Origin: Ochotona curzoniae
Lineage: Eukaryota > Chordata > Mammalia > Lagomorpha > Ochotonidae
Direction of reading: 5' to 3'
DNA: 64,000 nucleotides
NCBI RefSeq assembly: GCF_017591425.1
Contig: NW_024465777.1
Coordinates: 1,736,001-1,800,000, forward strand
Below, piece after piece: positions 11,605 through 26,972 of the stretch. A program made the position numbers and the translations under genes. How positions within the stretch are numbered: position 1 is the first letter of the stretch; each line of letters begins with the position of its first letter. The notes under the pieces are model-generated. The model did not search any database. It was given only the letters and a program-made list of their open reading frames with translations, and had not been told where the DNA came from.

Positions 11605-11625
11605 ACCTTGACAGTGTCCCTTTAA
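11605..11625 (+). repeat. Downstream inverted-repeat arm facing E8a
   Basis: This is the reverse complement of the E8a arm (11288-11308), located in intron 8 about 300 bases downstream of the microexon. A perfect 15-base inverted match centred on a 12-base exon is unlikely by chance at this distance. Confidence 0.85.
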
Positions 11626-13566
11626 ATATCTTTCCACCACACACCCTGGACCCCGGTCCCTGAGCCTGTCACCTGACCTGCAGAGATTAAAGCTTGTCTG
11701 AACAAGGGTCCAGTTGACACTGGAAGAGCTTTAATCGGCCCCATTTGCACACTCCCAGCCAGCCTGCCCCACGGGGGATGCCTGTGGGGTCTGGGCCCTC
11801 CTGCTGTGCCATCCTCTTGCCAGGAGTGTTAGAAGCCGCCCATTGGAATATCCCTTTTTTATTTTCTAGGACATGCAGTTGAGTGCATTGCATCTGTGAT
11901 TAGTTATGATTTCATAACTACAGCTGTCTTTTAATGATATCTTTTGAAAAGAGAACCAGATTCAGACGTCAAGAACTATTTTTGTAGTACCGAATGGGTC
12001 AGATTAGAAATGGCCAGTTTATGAGCAAAATTGCATTCTTTTGGGTTGCTCTGTAGAGATACCCATTCTCATATCACGATAAAAAGTAACTGATCAGAAA
12101 GTAAGTGAATTCCTGAGAAGAGCATCTCTTTATCAACTGCTAAAACTGTACATTCCAAATCAGGAGGACTTGTCACTAAGAGCTCGTTTTCCAGCTGTTT
12201 TCTGGAATTGAATGGACATTTTTGATTCACCAATGCGATACCTCCCTGGTACATCCTCGCCATCCAAAGCCTGTGCTGAAGCGTGAAGCCGAAGCTTTAA
12301 GAGGTGTGGGTGAGCGTCTGACTCAAGGCTCCTGAGCTGTCTCCCCCGTGTGGTGGCTGTTAGAGCAGTTCTGTCTGCACATTGCAGTTTCCAAGAAGAA
12401 CCGCAGTCCTCTTTCCTTCTGTAGCTAAGGTTGCACTTCCTGTCAGCTGCTTTTTGCATCGTGGTGGCTCATCTGTGGAGTTGGTTGTGTGATCAGTGCG
12501 GGACTGAGGCCAAGGCTCAACACTGTGTAGTTGAGATGAACGGAAACAGTGTTTTGAGAGGTAGAGTCTCACTGTGTTGGTCTTGTCAGCAGTTATCTCT
12601 GATTACTTAAAAAAGAAAAAAAAAAAAACCTTCCCCCAGTCTCGTGTTAACTAGCACACACTTTAGTGTTTTGTGTCTTGTTATTGTTTTGAGTTGACTG
12701 TAAACCTGGGTTCCACAAGGTCGGAATCCCATCCCCCAGTCAGTGCACGACCTCTGCCACGTGTGCTTCCCTTGGCCCTGGGGGACTTCTCCGGTTGCCT
12801 GGACTTCTGCGGTAGGAATGCAGATGCAGTCTGCTTCGTTTCCATCACTCAGTAGCAGAAGGATGTGTGTCAACTGGCTGATGGGTCAGTGGCAGGTGCC
12901 CAGTGTCACCTCAGGGAATGAACTATGATCTGTTCACTTCACCTGCAGCACTGAGTAGCCCAAACATCTGGTACTTCAGTCACTCACAGTTTCTCTGAGA
13001 GCCTGGGACAGTCGAGTCTGAACTTCCCAGTGCCATTGAACCCTTCACTCTGAGGAGTAAGGGTGCTAGTGCACTCTTCAGTAGCCATGCATTTCACTTG
13101 TTACCTGAAATTCTGCCACCTCTGAGGGGAAGCAGATGCTTTGAGCTTCTTAATTTTCCCGTTCTACACTTACCCTGGAACATCCTCAGATAAGATGGCG
13201 TGGTGTTGGTTCCCTGGACCTTTACTAGTGTGTTGTCTGCATGTCAGTGCAGCTCAGGGCAGTGCATGTCAGCTCAGTGCACCTGTGCTCCATGTGATTG
13301 CCGTTAGAGCGGTGTGACCTTGTGACAGAGACCTAGCTGTCGGGGCAGACGTGGGAGGACAGGGCAGGAACCAGGCTCAAAACATCTCATACCTCATTTA
13401 AATGGAATTGATCACTTCATAGAAAAGAAAATTCAAAATCACTTTCCTCAAAGGTTTCACCTTTGAGATACATATTTTGACATTTTTAAACTGTAGGACA
13501 TTTGTGTTTTTGCTAATGATTATTTAGTCTTGTAAGGACCAACTCTGCTATACTTCGAATTTTTAG
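11626..13566 (+). other. KDM1A intron 8, SINE-free part downstream of E8a
   Basis: This is unique intron sequence with no SINE, no open frame resembling a protein and no clear exon. It ends at the exon 9 acceptor. Confidence 0.6.
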
Positions 13567-13710
<144 letters not shown>

Positions 13711-13919
13711 TAAGTACTTTGATACTGGAACTCCATTAGTGATTTGCCATTTGTTTTAAGCTTTTATAAAATCTTATTTAAGTGAGCTAAGGTGTTAAAT
13801 CCAAAAATAAAATTGTTTAAAAAAAAAAAAAGAAAGAAATGATTGTGAACCTCAAGACTCCGTCCGTTCTAAAAGTCACCTTTTGATACTGTTTACTTAA
13901 CACCAATCAACGTTATCTA

Positions 13920-14112
13920 TTTTGAGATTTATTTTTATTTGAAAGGCAGAGTTAGAAGCCAGGAGCTTCTTCTGGTTCCCCCACATGGGTGCAGGGGCCC
14001 CAGGACTTGGGCCCTCTGCCGCTGCTTTCACAAACCATAACAGGGAGTTGACTCAGGGATGTCCACGCCACAGGCAGAGGCCTAGCTTACTGTGCCACAA
14101 TGCTGGCTGCTT
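13920..14112 (-). repeat. Old SINE copy, internally deleted
   Basis: The tail region is joined directly to GAAGCCAGGAGCTTCTTC, so about 80 bases are missing. Confidence 0.7.
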
Positions 14113-14120
14113 TTGTGTGA

Positions 14121-14441
<321 letters not shown>

Positions 14442-14529
14442 TGAACACGCGTCAGTGAGGAGAAAGCCTTTAATTAAGAGATTTTAAAAGGCATTCTGGT
14501 TTTTTCTTTTGTTTTTTTTTTAAATTTAT

Positions 14530-14865
14530 TATTTTTTTTAAAGATTTATTTTATTTTTATTACAAAGTCAGATATACAGAGAGGAGGAGAGACAGAGAGG
14601 AAGATCTTCCGTCCGATGATTCACTCCCCAAGTGAGTGCAACGGCCGGTGCTGTGCCAATCTGGAGCCAGGAGCCAGGAACTTCCTCCAGGTCTCCCACA
14701 CAGCTGCAGGGTCCCGAGGCTTTGGGCCATCCTCAACTGTTTTCCCAGGCCACAAGCAGAGAGCTGGATGGGAAGTGGAGCTGCCAGGATTAGAACCGGC
14801 ACCCATATGGGATCCCGGCACATTCAAGTTGAGGACTTTAGCCACTAGGCCATGGCGCCAGGCCC
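14530..14865 (-). repeat. SINE copy, young subfamily
   Basis: Inverted full-length copy 110 bases after the exon 10 donor, ending GGCGCCAGGCCC. Confidence 0.9.
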
Positions 14866-14871
14866 GAAGCT

Positions 14872-15115
14872 TTTTTTTTTTTTAAGATTTATTTATTTTT
14901 ATTGGAAAGTGAGATACACAGAGGAAGACACAAGAGGAAGATTTTCTGTCCACTGATTGACTCCCTAAGTGACAGCAACAGCCAGAAATGAGCCAATCTG
15001 AAGCCAGGAGCTTCCTCTGGGTTTCCCACGTGGTTGCAGGGTCCCAAGGTTTCAGACCATCCTCTGCTGCTTCCCCAGGCCACAGACATGGAGCCGGATG
15101 CCGCTGGGACATGGA
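14872..15115 (-). repeat. SINE copy, head-truncated
   Basis: Inverted; the match stops after GCCGCTGGGACATG. Confidence 0.8.
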
Positions 15116-15149
15116 CTGGTTGTCCTGGTCGTGTGTGTGTGTTTGTTTT

Positions 15150-15346
15150 GTTTAAAATTTGCTTTTATTTGACAATTCAGATTTTGAGACAGTCCCAGGC
15201 TGGGAGCCAGGGGCTTCCTCTGCTGCTTTCCCAGGACATTTGTAGGGAGCTGGTTTGGAAGTGGAACAAACGGGACTTCAGTCAGCACCCATATGGAATG
15301 CTGGTGCTGCACAAGGATTAGCATGCTAAGCCACCACACCATCACC
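15150..15346 (-). repeat. Old SINE, internally deleted
   Basis: TTTTATTTGACAATTCAG is followed directly by the GGGAGCCAGGGGCTTCC part. Confidence 0.65.
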
Positions 15347-15922
15347 CTGTTTTGTTTTGTTTTTTTTCCTTCATGTGAGAAAACTCTGCCTAACTGGGAC
15401 TTCATTCTTTTTGGCAAATTGTTGCTAGGGAAATAGGTTTTTTCTTCCACACTGTCTGGCTCCCTCTGACTTTTCCAAGCTGGCTCAGCTCTGCTAGGGC
15501 CAAGTGTCATTGATGAGGCTCACAAAGCAGCAGCCAGTTGCTTGCCATGATTCCTGCTCTTGAGGCGTCACCACCCACACTGCATTCTCCAGCTGAGGTC
15601 TCTCTGCTGCTGGCGCCCTGCACACTGGGGCCAAATGGCTCAAGGCCAGCGCTTGCTTTCTCCTCATCTTGCCTGCTGCTGGCACCATGTGGCTCAGGGA
15701 GAGGGAGCCCGTTGCACTGGAGACGGGGGTTTCTGGAGCACACTGTGGTGCACCTTGCAACTGGACTCTGATTTCACCCTTGCCGTGTTTCTGTCTTCTG
15801 CCAAATGAAGAGCTTGCCTTCGTAGCCACGGCAAGGATAAAGCAGCAAGAAGGGCTTGAAAGCTGCCGAGCAGCAGCATGTCTGTGGGCCCCAGGCTGAG
15901 TGTTGTGTTTTGGCTTTGTTTT
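15347..15922 (+). other. KDM1A intron 10 unique sequence
   Basis: A GC-richer block (15480-15890) with open frames on both strands but no splice-supported coding potential. I see nothing recognisable. Confidence 0.4.
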
Positions 15923-16218
15923 AAAGGCATATTTACAAAGAGGAGAGAGAGAAGGTCTTTTATCTGCTGGTACAGTCCCCCAACTGGCTGCAGTGGTCAA
16001 AGCTGAGCTAATCTGAAGCCCAGAAGCCAGGAACCCTTTCCATGTCTCCCGCATGGGTGCAGGATCCCAAGAACTTGGGTCATCCTCTGCTGCTTTCCCA
16101 GGCCACAAGCAGATAGCTGGATCAGAAATGGAGCATCTGGGACATGAACTGGCAGCCACATGTGATGCCAGTGCCTCAGGGTGGAGGACTAGCCTGTTTA
16201 GCTACAGCACCAGCCTGT
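15923..16218 (-). repeat. Old SINE copy
   Basis: Inverted copy with CAGTGGTCAAAGCTGAGC and TACAGCACCAGCC. Confidence 0.75.
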
Positions 16219-16224
16219 GAAGGT

Positions 16225-16533
16225 GTTTTTTAAAGAATTGTTATTTGAAAGGCAGAGTGTTGCAGGTAGGGGAGGGGAGAAACAGATCTAGCTGCTAGTT
16301 CACTTCCCAAGAACCAGTAGCAGCTGAAACTTAGTCAGGTCAAGGCCAGGAGTTGGAAATCCATCTGGGTCTCTCTCATGGATGACCGGGACCCAGAAAC
16401 TTCTGCTGCTCTCCCAAGCAAACTAGCAAGGGATTGGATGGAAAACAAAACAGCCAGGACTTGAACTGGTGCTATGATACGGGATCAGTGTTGCAAGTAG
16501 AAGCTTAACATGCCGTGACACAAAGCTGGCTTT
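16225..16533 (-). repeat. Old SINE copy
   Basis: Inverted copy with GTTATTTGAAAGGCAGAGTG. Confidence 0.7.
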
Positions 16534-16621
16534 TTGCCTCAGGCGTTAACTGCCACCACCCAGTTGGTATGAAGTTGTGTCAGAAATTTGAAAACATTGG
16601 TATTAAAAATGGTTCCTTGAC

Positions 16622-16912
16622 ATCAGTGTGGTAGCATAGCACACTAATCCTTTACCTGCAGGCCTGGCATTCCATATGGGTGTCAGTTTGAGTCCCAGCT
16701 GCTCCACTTCTGATCCAGCTCCCTGCTTATGGCCTGGGAAAGCAGCAAGAAAATGGCCTAAAGCCTTGGGCCCCTGCACCTACGTAGGAAAACTGGAAGA
16801 AACTTCTGGCTCCCAGCTTTGGACTGGCTCATCTCTGGCTATTGTGCCATTTGGGGAGTGGACCCAATTGAATGGAAGCTCTCTCTGTCTCGAACTCTTA
16901 CTTTCAAGCAAA
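16622..16912 (+). repeat. Old SINE copy, tail interrupted by a younger SINE
   Basis: Forward copy ending CTTTCAAGCAAAAATCAATT, the site where the next SINE inserted. Confidence 0.75.
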
Positions 16913-16922
16913 AATCAATTAA

Positions 16923-17272
16923 CTTTTTTTTTTTTTAAAGATTTATTTTTATTATTTTTTCATTGGAAAGGCGGATATACAGAGAGAGGAGAGACAGAGA
17001 GGAAGATCTTCCGTCCCATGATTCACTCCCAAGTGAGCGCAACAGGCCGATACTATGCCGATCCGAAGCCGATCCGAAGCCAGGAGCCTCTTCCGGGTCT
17101 CCCACCCGGGTGCAGGGTCCCAAAGCTTTGGGCTGTCCTCGAATGCTTTCCCAGGCCACAGGCAGGGAGCTGGATGGGAAGCGGGGCTGCCGGGATTAGA
17201 ACCGGCGCCCATATGGGATCCCGGGCGTGCAAGGCAAGGACCTTTAACCACTTGCGCCACCGCGCCGGGCCC
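16923..17272 (-). repeat. Young SINE insertion with perfect 15-bp target duplication
   Basis: Close to family consensus (GCGGATATACAGAGAGAGG, CGCCACCGCGCCGGGCCC). Flanked by AATCAATTAACTTTT at 16913-16927 and 17273-17287. One of the most recent insertions here. Confidence 0.92.
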
Positions 17273-17625
17273 AATCAATTAACTTTTAAACAGATTATGA
17301 CAGCTTCTTTCCCAAAGTAATTTTAAGTTAACTTGGTAGAATTTTTTTTTCCTGGAAATTAAATTTATTTCAGTCTTTTTAGATTAATGAAACACTGTTT
17401 GTGCTTTTGTTTGCTTTGGAAGGCCAAAGTGGTCCTGTTTATGTGGTGGTGTTTTATACTTCGTGGGCACTTCCTGTCGGGTGTTTCCCGACTCCTGATT
17501 GCCTTCAATGGGGCAAGTATTGAAGGCCTCCTGCCCGAGGACTGCACTGTCGCTTCTTTCAGTGTGCAGGCCGTTTAGGAAGGAGGAGCCAGCATCAAGG
17601 GGATGTTTGGGGATGAATTACTTAG

Positions 17626-17853
<228 letters not shown>

Positions 17854-18438
17854 TGAGCAGGACCAACCCTGGCCCGTCCCCACACCTGGAGCCAGAGGAG
17901 GAGGGGTTATCACACAAGCAGCACAGGACTCGGGGTGGCTTCGGTTTGAAACCTTCTTTCCTGTAGAACTCTTACCTTTCCTAACAACCTCCATCATTTT
18001 AGATGATTTAATCTCAGTTTGGTTTGTGATTTGAATCCTTGTCCTGCTGTCGCTTGGCCATGTGATCCTCCGTCGTGTTGGCTGTACAGCAGCAATAAGA
18101 GCATCAACTTGGGAGTCCCCGGGGAGCTTGATGTCGGCAGGCCACTGCTGGGCACATGGTCATCGCGGAGGAGGCAGCAGTTGCTGGGAGTTTCCTTCCT
18201 TTGTAGCATGTTAGCATGCACCTTCCTTGATGTTTCCATGTTTTCCCTCTCCTCTAATCTTATCTCAGGCTCACGGTGGTAACTTGTTTCTAAAAACAAA
18301 ATCCTAGATCCTGACCCCAGCCTTAAATTGAGTCATATTGGCTGAACTATAAGGAAATATGGTCCAGATATAGATTGGTATAGCAGCTATAGTGGACATC
18401 TGACCACCATGATAACCGGATTTACTTAATTTTATCAG

Positions 18439-18512
18439 GAATATGACGAATTAGCTGAAACTCAAGGAAAGCTAGAAGAAAAGCTTCAAGAATTGGAAGC
18501 CAATCCTCCAAG
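18439..18512 (+). CDS. KDM1A: KDM1A exon 12 (Tower helix B, residues 493-517)
   Basis: It encodes EYDELAETQGKLEEKLQELE and ends ANPPS, with the final serine codon split across the intron. It closes the Tower and re-enters the amine oxidase fold. The acceptor is TTTTATCAG and the donor GTAAGG. Length 74 nt. Confidence 0.97.
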
Positions 18513-19137
18513 GTAAGGGGAACGCGGGAGCATTCAGATGGTGCGTTCGCTGTTGTTTCTGTTGGGTTTAGAATGAAAATGATGGAGCACAGCAAACTTT
18601 TATATTATATTCAGTAATTGAATTTAAATTGTTTAGTAAATGAAAAATAGGTCACTCCCTGCCAGGCTCCTAAATCCCCTGGCCTGTTCCCGCGGGTGTG
18701 AGAACGTCGGGGTCTGTGTACAGATGTTGCTAAGGTCCATGTCGGTGCAGACGCACTGGATGGAAGACGTGTCCGGGAGGAGTGCAGGAGGAGGTGCTGT
18801 GCTTCTGGGGCCGAGGAGGCCTCGTGCTTTGCTTCCAGTGGAGCTTGAAAATGACGGCGTGCGTGCCCTGCGCCTCGCACACGGCAGCTGTTCTGTGTTG
18901 TCACAGGCATCAGGTCCTTGCTGGTGTCTTACTGAGAACAGAAGACCACAGTTTGTATTATAAGCTTTTGTAATGCCAGGGAACTTCACATGAAGATGAG
19001 GTTTGGTTTTTTTTTTTTTTTTTTCAGACAAATGTGGTCCCATTGTAATTTGATTTCCACAGTGAGTTTGGCATTGTTCTAGGCACCACAGTGAAGCACT
19101 TAATGAGAGAATAAGTTCCTACTTATTATATTTTGTT

Positions 19138-19470
19138 TTTTAATTTATCAAATTACCTGTAGGTCAGAAGTAGAGATGGAGAAGGGACAAGGAAGAGAAA
19201 AAAAAAGAATGGAGAGATCTTCCATCTTCTGGCTGACTCTCCAAGTGGCTGCAGTGGTGGGGCTTTGTCCAGGAGCCAGAAGCTTTTGCTGGGTGTCCCA
19301 CGTGGGTGGCAGGGGCCCAGATACTTAGGCTGACCTCTATGCTTTTCCCAGGCATATCAGTAGGGAACAGAATCAGAAGTGGGGTAGTTTCAACACAAAC
19401 CTGTGACCATAGGCAGGCAGTAGGTTTATCCATAATGTCACAGTGCCTGTGCCAGGCCCTGCTTGCTGCC
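19138..19470 (-). repeat. Old SINE copy
   Basis: Inverted copy ending about 120 bases before the exon 13 acceptor. Confidence 0.65.
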
Positions 19471-19587
19471 CGCGAGGTGCCATCCCTGCTGGATGACAGC
19501 ACAGTCAGCTGACATCACCCAGGCCGGTTCCTTGGAAAGAGTAGGAATGTCTTAATGACCCTGTGCTTCTCCGTCCTTGTTTTGCAG

Positions 19588-19699
19588 TGATGTGTATCTT
19601 TCATCAAGAGACAGACAGATACTTGACTGGCATTTTGCAAACCTTGAGTTTGCTAACGCCACACCCCTGTCTACCCTTTCCCTTAAACACTGGGATCAG
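19588..19699 (+). CDS. KDM1A: KDM1A exon 13 (residues 517-554)
   Basis: It encodes [20 protein letters not shown] and then [18 protein letters not shown]553, in the final HWDQ, is one of the acidic residues of the histone H3 tail pocket. The acceptor is TTGTTTTGCAG and the donor GTGAGT. Length 112 nt. Confidence 0.97.
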
Positions 19700-20129
19700 G
19701 TGAGTTCCTGCATCACTTTCTCGGGACATGTGTCTGTAAGAAGGCTGTGAAGAGCAGCTTGAATTTGTGAGTTTGTGTTTTCAAGCAGCTTTTAGAGGAG
19801 ATACTTCGTCGTGTTCCACCACCACAAAGAAGACAAACCTTCTTCAGCAGCTTCATGGCAAATGTGTGTTAGGAAAAGCTGCTTGAATTGCAAGACTGTT
19901 TTTGTGCCAAAATGAACTTTTAATCTTGTTTTTCACAAACTTTCTGAAGTACCTTCATAGAACATTTCCATCGCCCTAGAACTTGCCGTCTGCTGGGAGA
20001 CTGGCATCTGCTCCTGGTCTGACAGCTCTGATCGACTTTCTGTCATTAGCATTTTAGCATTTTGCTTAGTGTTCCGCTCCTTATGGATTGAGTCAAAGAG
20101 TACAGCTTTTTTTGTACTTTTATGTATTT

Positions 20130-20235
20130 TAAGATTTATTTATTTATTTATTCAAAGGCAGAGTGACAGAGTCCTTCCATCCACTGGGTAAATAAGCAGG
20201 GACCAGAGTAAGCGGGCACAGGCCGATGCTCCAGG
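20130..20235 (-). repeat. Short SINE fragment
   Basis: Tail complement TTAAGATTTATTTATTTATT plus about 70 bases. Confidence 0.6.
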
Positions 20236-20279
20236 AGGGATGTGGGCGTCCTAAGGAGGGGCTCAGCCTGCTGTACGCA

Positions 20280-20972
20280 CTGCACGCCCCGATCCTTATC
20301 TGAGGTCATAGAGATTTCTTCCAGGCATTTGTGGGCTCTTCTGTTTAGGTCTGTAATCCATCTTGAGTTAATTTTGGAGTGCAGAGGATGCGGAGAGCAA
20401 GGTTCTTGGTTTTCTGTACAGTTACCTCATTATTCCAGCACCATCTTTTCCTCGCTTGTCTTGGTTCAGGAGTGTGAACCTGTGGCCAGCTGGGCTCCAC
20501 ATGTGCATCTGTCTGCACCTGCCAGCACCACAGGCTTTGGATTCCCATTGCTTCACCCATTGTCTTTTTAAATTTTTGTATGTGTGTGTGTTTTTTTAAA
20601 TATTAATAGTTAAAAGGGATGATACATGACAGGTGGGCCTCGGATTAGGCCACCGTAAGTCTCATAAGCAGTGTTAGGAATTCTCCAGCTCTGTTCTTTC
20701 AAATTGTCTTGACTATTTTAGGTGTTTGTATTTCCATAAAAATTTTAGAATCAGCTTGTTAATTCTTCCAAAAAATAATCTTGAGATCTTTGTGAGGAAT
20801 GCATCAAATTTCTAGAGTCATTTGAGGTGTATTGTCTTCTTAATAATAGCTAGTCTTCTAATCCATGGATCTGGTTGGTCCCTCAGTTTATTTCTAGCAG
20901 CAAACAAAGCTTACCCTCTTTATGATTTCTTTGAAGTATGATTGATTCTTGAACTGGTGGCTTGTTAAGTTT
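20280..20972 (-). repeat. Old L1 fragment (3' part, inverted)
   Basis: It matches in order typical antisense L1 phrases: TTGAGTTAATTTTGGAG, CATTATTCCAGCACCATCTT, AATCAGCTTGTTAATTC, GAGGAATGCATCAAATTTC. It is split by the SINE at 20992. Confidence 0.6.
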
Positions 20973-20987
20973 TTACCTGCATATTTT

Positions 20988-21296
20988 TTACAAATAATTA
21001 TTTTAATTGCAAAGTCAGATATACAGAGAGGAAGAGATTCCATCCAATGATTCACTCCCCAAGCAGCTGCAGTGGCTGGAGCTGAGCCAATTTGAAGCCA
21101 GGAACCCAGAGCCTCTTCTGGGTCTCCCACACAGGTGCAGGGTCGCAAGGCTGTGGGCCGTCCTCCACTCCTTTCCCAGGCTACAAGCAGGGATCCAGAT
21201 AGGAAGTGGGGCTGCCAGGATTAGAACCGGCACCCATATGGGATCCTGGCGCATTCAAGGCAAGGACTTTAACTGCTAGGCCACGGCGCCAGGCTC
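20988..21296 (-). repeat. SINE inserted into L1 remnant
   Basis: Flanking duplications TTACCTGCATATTTT (20973-20987) and TTACTTGCATATTTT (21297-21311) differ at one base. Confidence 0.88.
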
Positions 21297-21297
21297 T

Positions 21298-22384
<1,087 letters not shown>

Positions 22385-23102
22385 TGAGACAAGCTGTGAC
22401 AGCTTTCAGCCTATATGCGGAGGAGTTTGGTGTTAAGGCAGGCAGTGTCAATCTGATGTTACTGAGTTTATTGATGAATACGAGGACTGGCACGTGGGCT
22501 CCAGGGGCCCGCTGTTGGTGTTTCACCACTCTGGCTCCTGCTCAGCAGGGTTCCTTTGTACTGACAGCCTCCTAGCTGTGGAGTTGTGCTGCTGGCAAGC
22601 TGCCCGAGTGCTTGCTGAGCAGTGTGCTCAGCGCTGCTTTCAGAGACCCCCATTGCCCACCTGCCACGGAATCGGTGGTCTTATTGGAATCCTGCCTCTG
22701 TAAGGGCCCTCGTGCCTGGGCCGAGGGGCAGACGCAGCATCAGCCATTCCTTCCCTGGGCCTGTTCCCAGTTACTCAGGTGCTGTTTGGTCTCTTGTTGT
22801 TCTGTTTCGCTTTTATAACCATTTAAATGATTTTCCATTTAAAGGTATGTGAAAGATGGAAAACAATGAGGATAGTATAGTTTGTCCTATTTTATAGCCA
22901 TAGAAAATGGGCATGTTCTGAGCTTGTGCACTTATTTTGAGCTATTTATATATATATTTTTAAATAGGCTTTCACTTAAAAAATACAAATGAGGAAGAAT
23001 CCTATTCGCATAATTCAGTAATCTTTCTGAGGTCAGCATTGAGCACATTTCTGTTGTGACCAGCTGGGATCAGTATGTGCCTAGGAGTCACCTGGCAGGG
23101 TA

Positions 23103-23485
23103 CCAGCATTGTGGCATAGCATGTTAGCCGCTGCTGCCTATGAAACCAGAATCCATGTGAGTGCCAGTTCATGATTCCTGGCTGCTCTCCTGACTTTAGC
23201 CTGGCTATGTGCTGGCACCTCCTCTGATCCGGTTGTGAAGATATCTGTTGAAGAGCCATGTTGGTGCACTTGGCTCCTGACTGTTCTGCTTCCCATCCAG
23301 CTCCCTGCTTAAGGCCTGGGAAAGCAGCAGAGAATAGCCAAGGCACCAATGTGGGAGACACAGAGAGGCCGTTGGTCCCTCGCTTCAGACCAGCTCAGAT
23401 CTGGTTGAGCCCTGTGACGAGCGCACCAATGGACGGAAGATGTCTCTCTCTCTCTCTGTAAAATCTACCTTGTAAATAAAGTAAC
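23103..23485 (+). repeat. Old SINE with internal insertion
   Basis: Forward head at 23103-23180, about 90 bases of unrelated sequence, then the CATCCAGCTCCCTGC body and a (CT)n-rich tail. Confidence 0.65.
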
Positions 23486-23850
23486 TTTGGGCTCTTGCCA
23501 TCCACATAGGAGACTTATCTTGCGCTCCTGGCCCAGGTCCCCGCTTCATATGCTGAGGACACTTGGGGTTTGGGCCCGACACAGGGCTGCCTGGCCTGCC
23601 TGCCTGCCTCTCAGCATAGCACAGGTCTGTGTCACAGTTGGAGGATTTGTTCTTGATCCCAGTGAGCAGCTACCATGGGGAAGGCCCTGGTCAGCTGGTC
23701 CTGGTCTTATTTTTGATGTAAGTTTACTTAACTTGAGCTGCCAGGGTGAAATGAGCAAGGACTCTGAGGCTGCCAGCATGTGAGCCTGTGTGGCCTTGGA
23801 CACATCTGTCTACCTGCCCTTCTGAGAAAGCGGAGCTAGCCTGTGGTTAG

Positions 23851-24408
<558 letters not shown>

Positions 24409-24525
24409 TAAGCTGAGAGTGGAAGGGTCTTTGTCCTAAGAGTCCCGAAGGGAAGTACTTCTGTTGGGGGCATGGTCATGCTTCTCGGAGCCTGTTCCCA
24501 CTGTGGTATTCCTTTCTCACGGCAG

Positions 24526-24640
24526 GTGGTGTTGTGCTTCGACCGGGTATTCTGGGATCCGAGTGTCAACCTGTTTGGCCATGTTGGCAGTACAACTGCC
24601 AGCAGGGGCGAGCTCTTTCTGTTCTGGAACCTCTACAAAG
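24526..24640 (+). CDS. KDM1A: KDM1A exon 16 (residues 662-700)
   Basis: It encodes [20 protein letters not shown] and then [18 protein letters not shown], core strands of the amine oxidase fold. The acceptor is CTCACGGCAG and the donor GTGACT. One base is carried into exon 17. Length 115 nt. Confidence 0.97.
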
Positions 24641-25027
24641 GTGACTGCTTTCTGCTTTTCCCCTGGTCCCTGTTAGAGGTTCGCAGAGTTAGTCATAGTC
24701 TGTGCTTTTCTCAAATACATATGCTACAAATAATTCCTGAAGTCCTTCTAGAAGCTGGGGCTTGGAGGAAAGTAGCGTCTTCAGGGAGCTCACACCCCAG
24801 GGAGGGCTGTGCTGCAGAGGCAGGCCGTTTCAACCAGAGTGAGGTGCAGAAAGACGGCCTTGGGGGCCCAGTCACCTGGGGCCGGAGTGGAGGTGGAAGT
24901 GGTTTATTCTGCAGTTGACAGTGGCAGACTTGGGAGTCACACTGCACTCCCTGTGGTCTGCCAGCTCCCAGCTGCCTCATTTGCATTCGCCTCAATATTT
25001 TAGAGTGCTGTACCAAGAATGAGGTAG

Positions 25028-25255
<228 letters not shown>

Positions 25256-25393
25256 TAGGTTCTGGGTCAGCATTGCTTTCGTCTGCTGTGGTTTACGTGA
25301 ATATTACTGTTTAAACTTTGGCCCCAGTGTGAGGCTCAGAGAAGTCCTCGGGGTGAGCACTGTGACTCTCCTCTGCCTTCTAACATGAGGTAA

Positions 25394-25879
<486 letters not shown>

Positions 25880-26055
25880 TAAAATTGTTGGTTAGTAGTT
25901 TTATTGTTTTCTTACTTTTAGTAATTCTATCCATGAATGATCTCCAGGAGCAGAGGGAGGAAAAAAATGTTGGATCCAGGCTGTCCATACTTCAAGTGTC
26001 CAAAGCAGATTTAAGGAATTTTTTTCCTACCCAGTTTCCATCACAAAAACTGTCT

Positions 26056-26388
26056 TTAAAAAAAAAGATTTATCTATTTATTTATTGGAAAGTAAGATAT
26101 ACAGAGAGGAGGAGAGATAGGAAGATCTTCCGTCCAATGATTCACTCTCCAAGTGAGCGTAACGGCCAATGATATGCCAATCCAAAGCCAGGATCCAGGA
26201 ACTTCTTCTGGGTCTCCCACACGGGTGCAGGATCCCAAAGCTTTGGGCCGTCCTCGACCGTTTCCCCAGGCCACAAGCAGGGAGCTGGATGGGAAGTGGA
26301 GCTGCTGGGATTAGAACCAGTGTCCATATGGGATCCTGGCGCGTTCAGGGTGAGGACCTTAGCTGCTAGGCCACGCTGCCGGGCCCCA
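26056..26388 (-). repeat. SINE copy, young subfamily
   Basis: Inverted full-length copy in intron 18, ending CTGCCGGGCCCC. Confidence 0.9.
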
Positions 26389-26696
26389 TAACAAAAACTT
26401 TAATCATCATGATGGGTAGTGACTCAGAACTACTGGGGCCCTCAGCTTCCGAAGTTCCTGGGATGTGCTGGTTCAGGGAGCACTGAATTTCTTTGTATCA
26501 GCCCAGGACTCCGGCCTGCTGAGTGGAGGAGCAAAAATTTCTGAGTAAGAATAAATGATCTGTCCTGGGTCTTCAGCAGGTACCACATGAGAGAACAGTG
26601 CTCTTGGACTGGGAGCAGGAAACCAGCAGGGACGGATGCAGTTGACAGCATGGAACAGCGGCTGTTCAGTTGTCCCATTTCTCCTTTCAGTTGTAG

Positions 26697-26972
<276 letters not shown>

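Noticed and set aside
15494..16159. 221-codon minus-strand frame in KDM1A intron 10
   Set aside because: Half of it is SINE sequence and the rest has no recognised domain or splice context.
16676..17320. 214-codon frame
   Set aside because: It runs through two SINEs; the recurring CLWPGKA / QLPACGLGK peptides are the SINE body translated.
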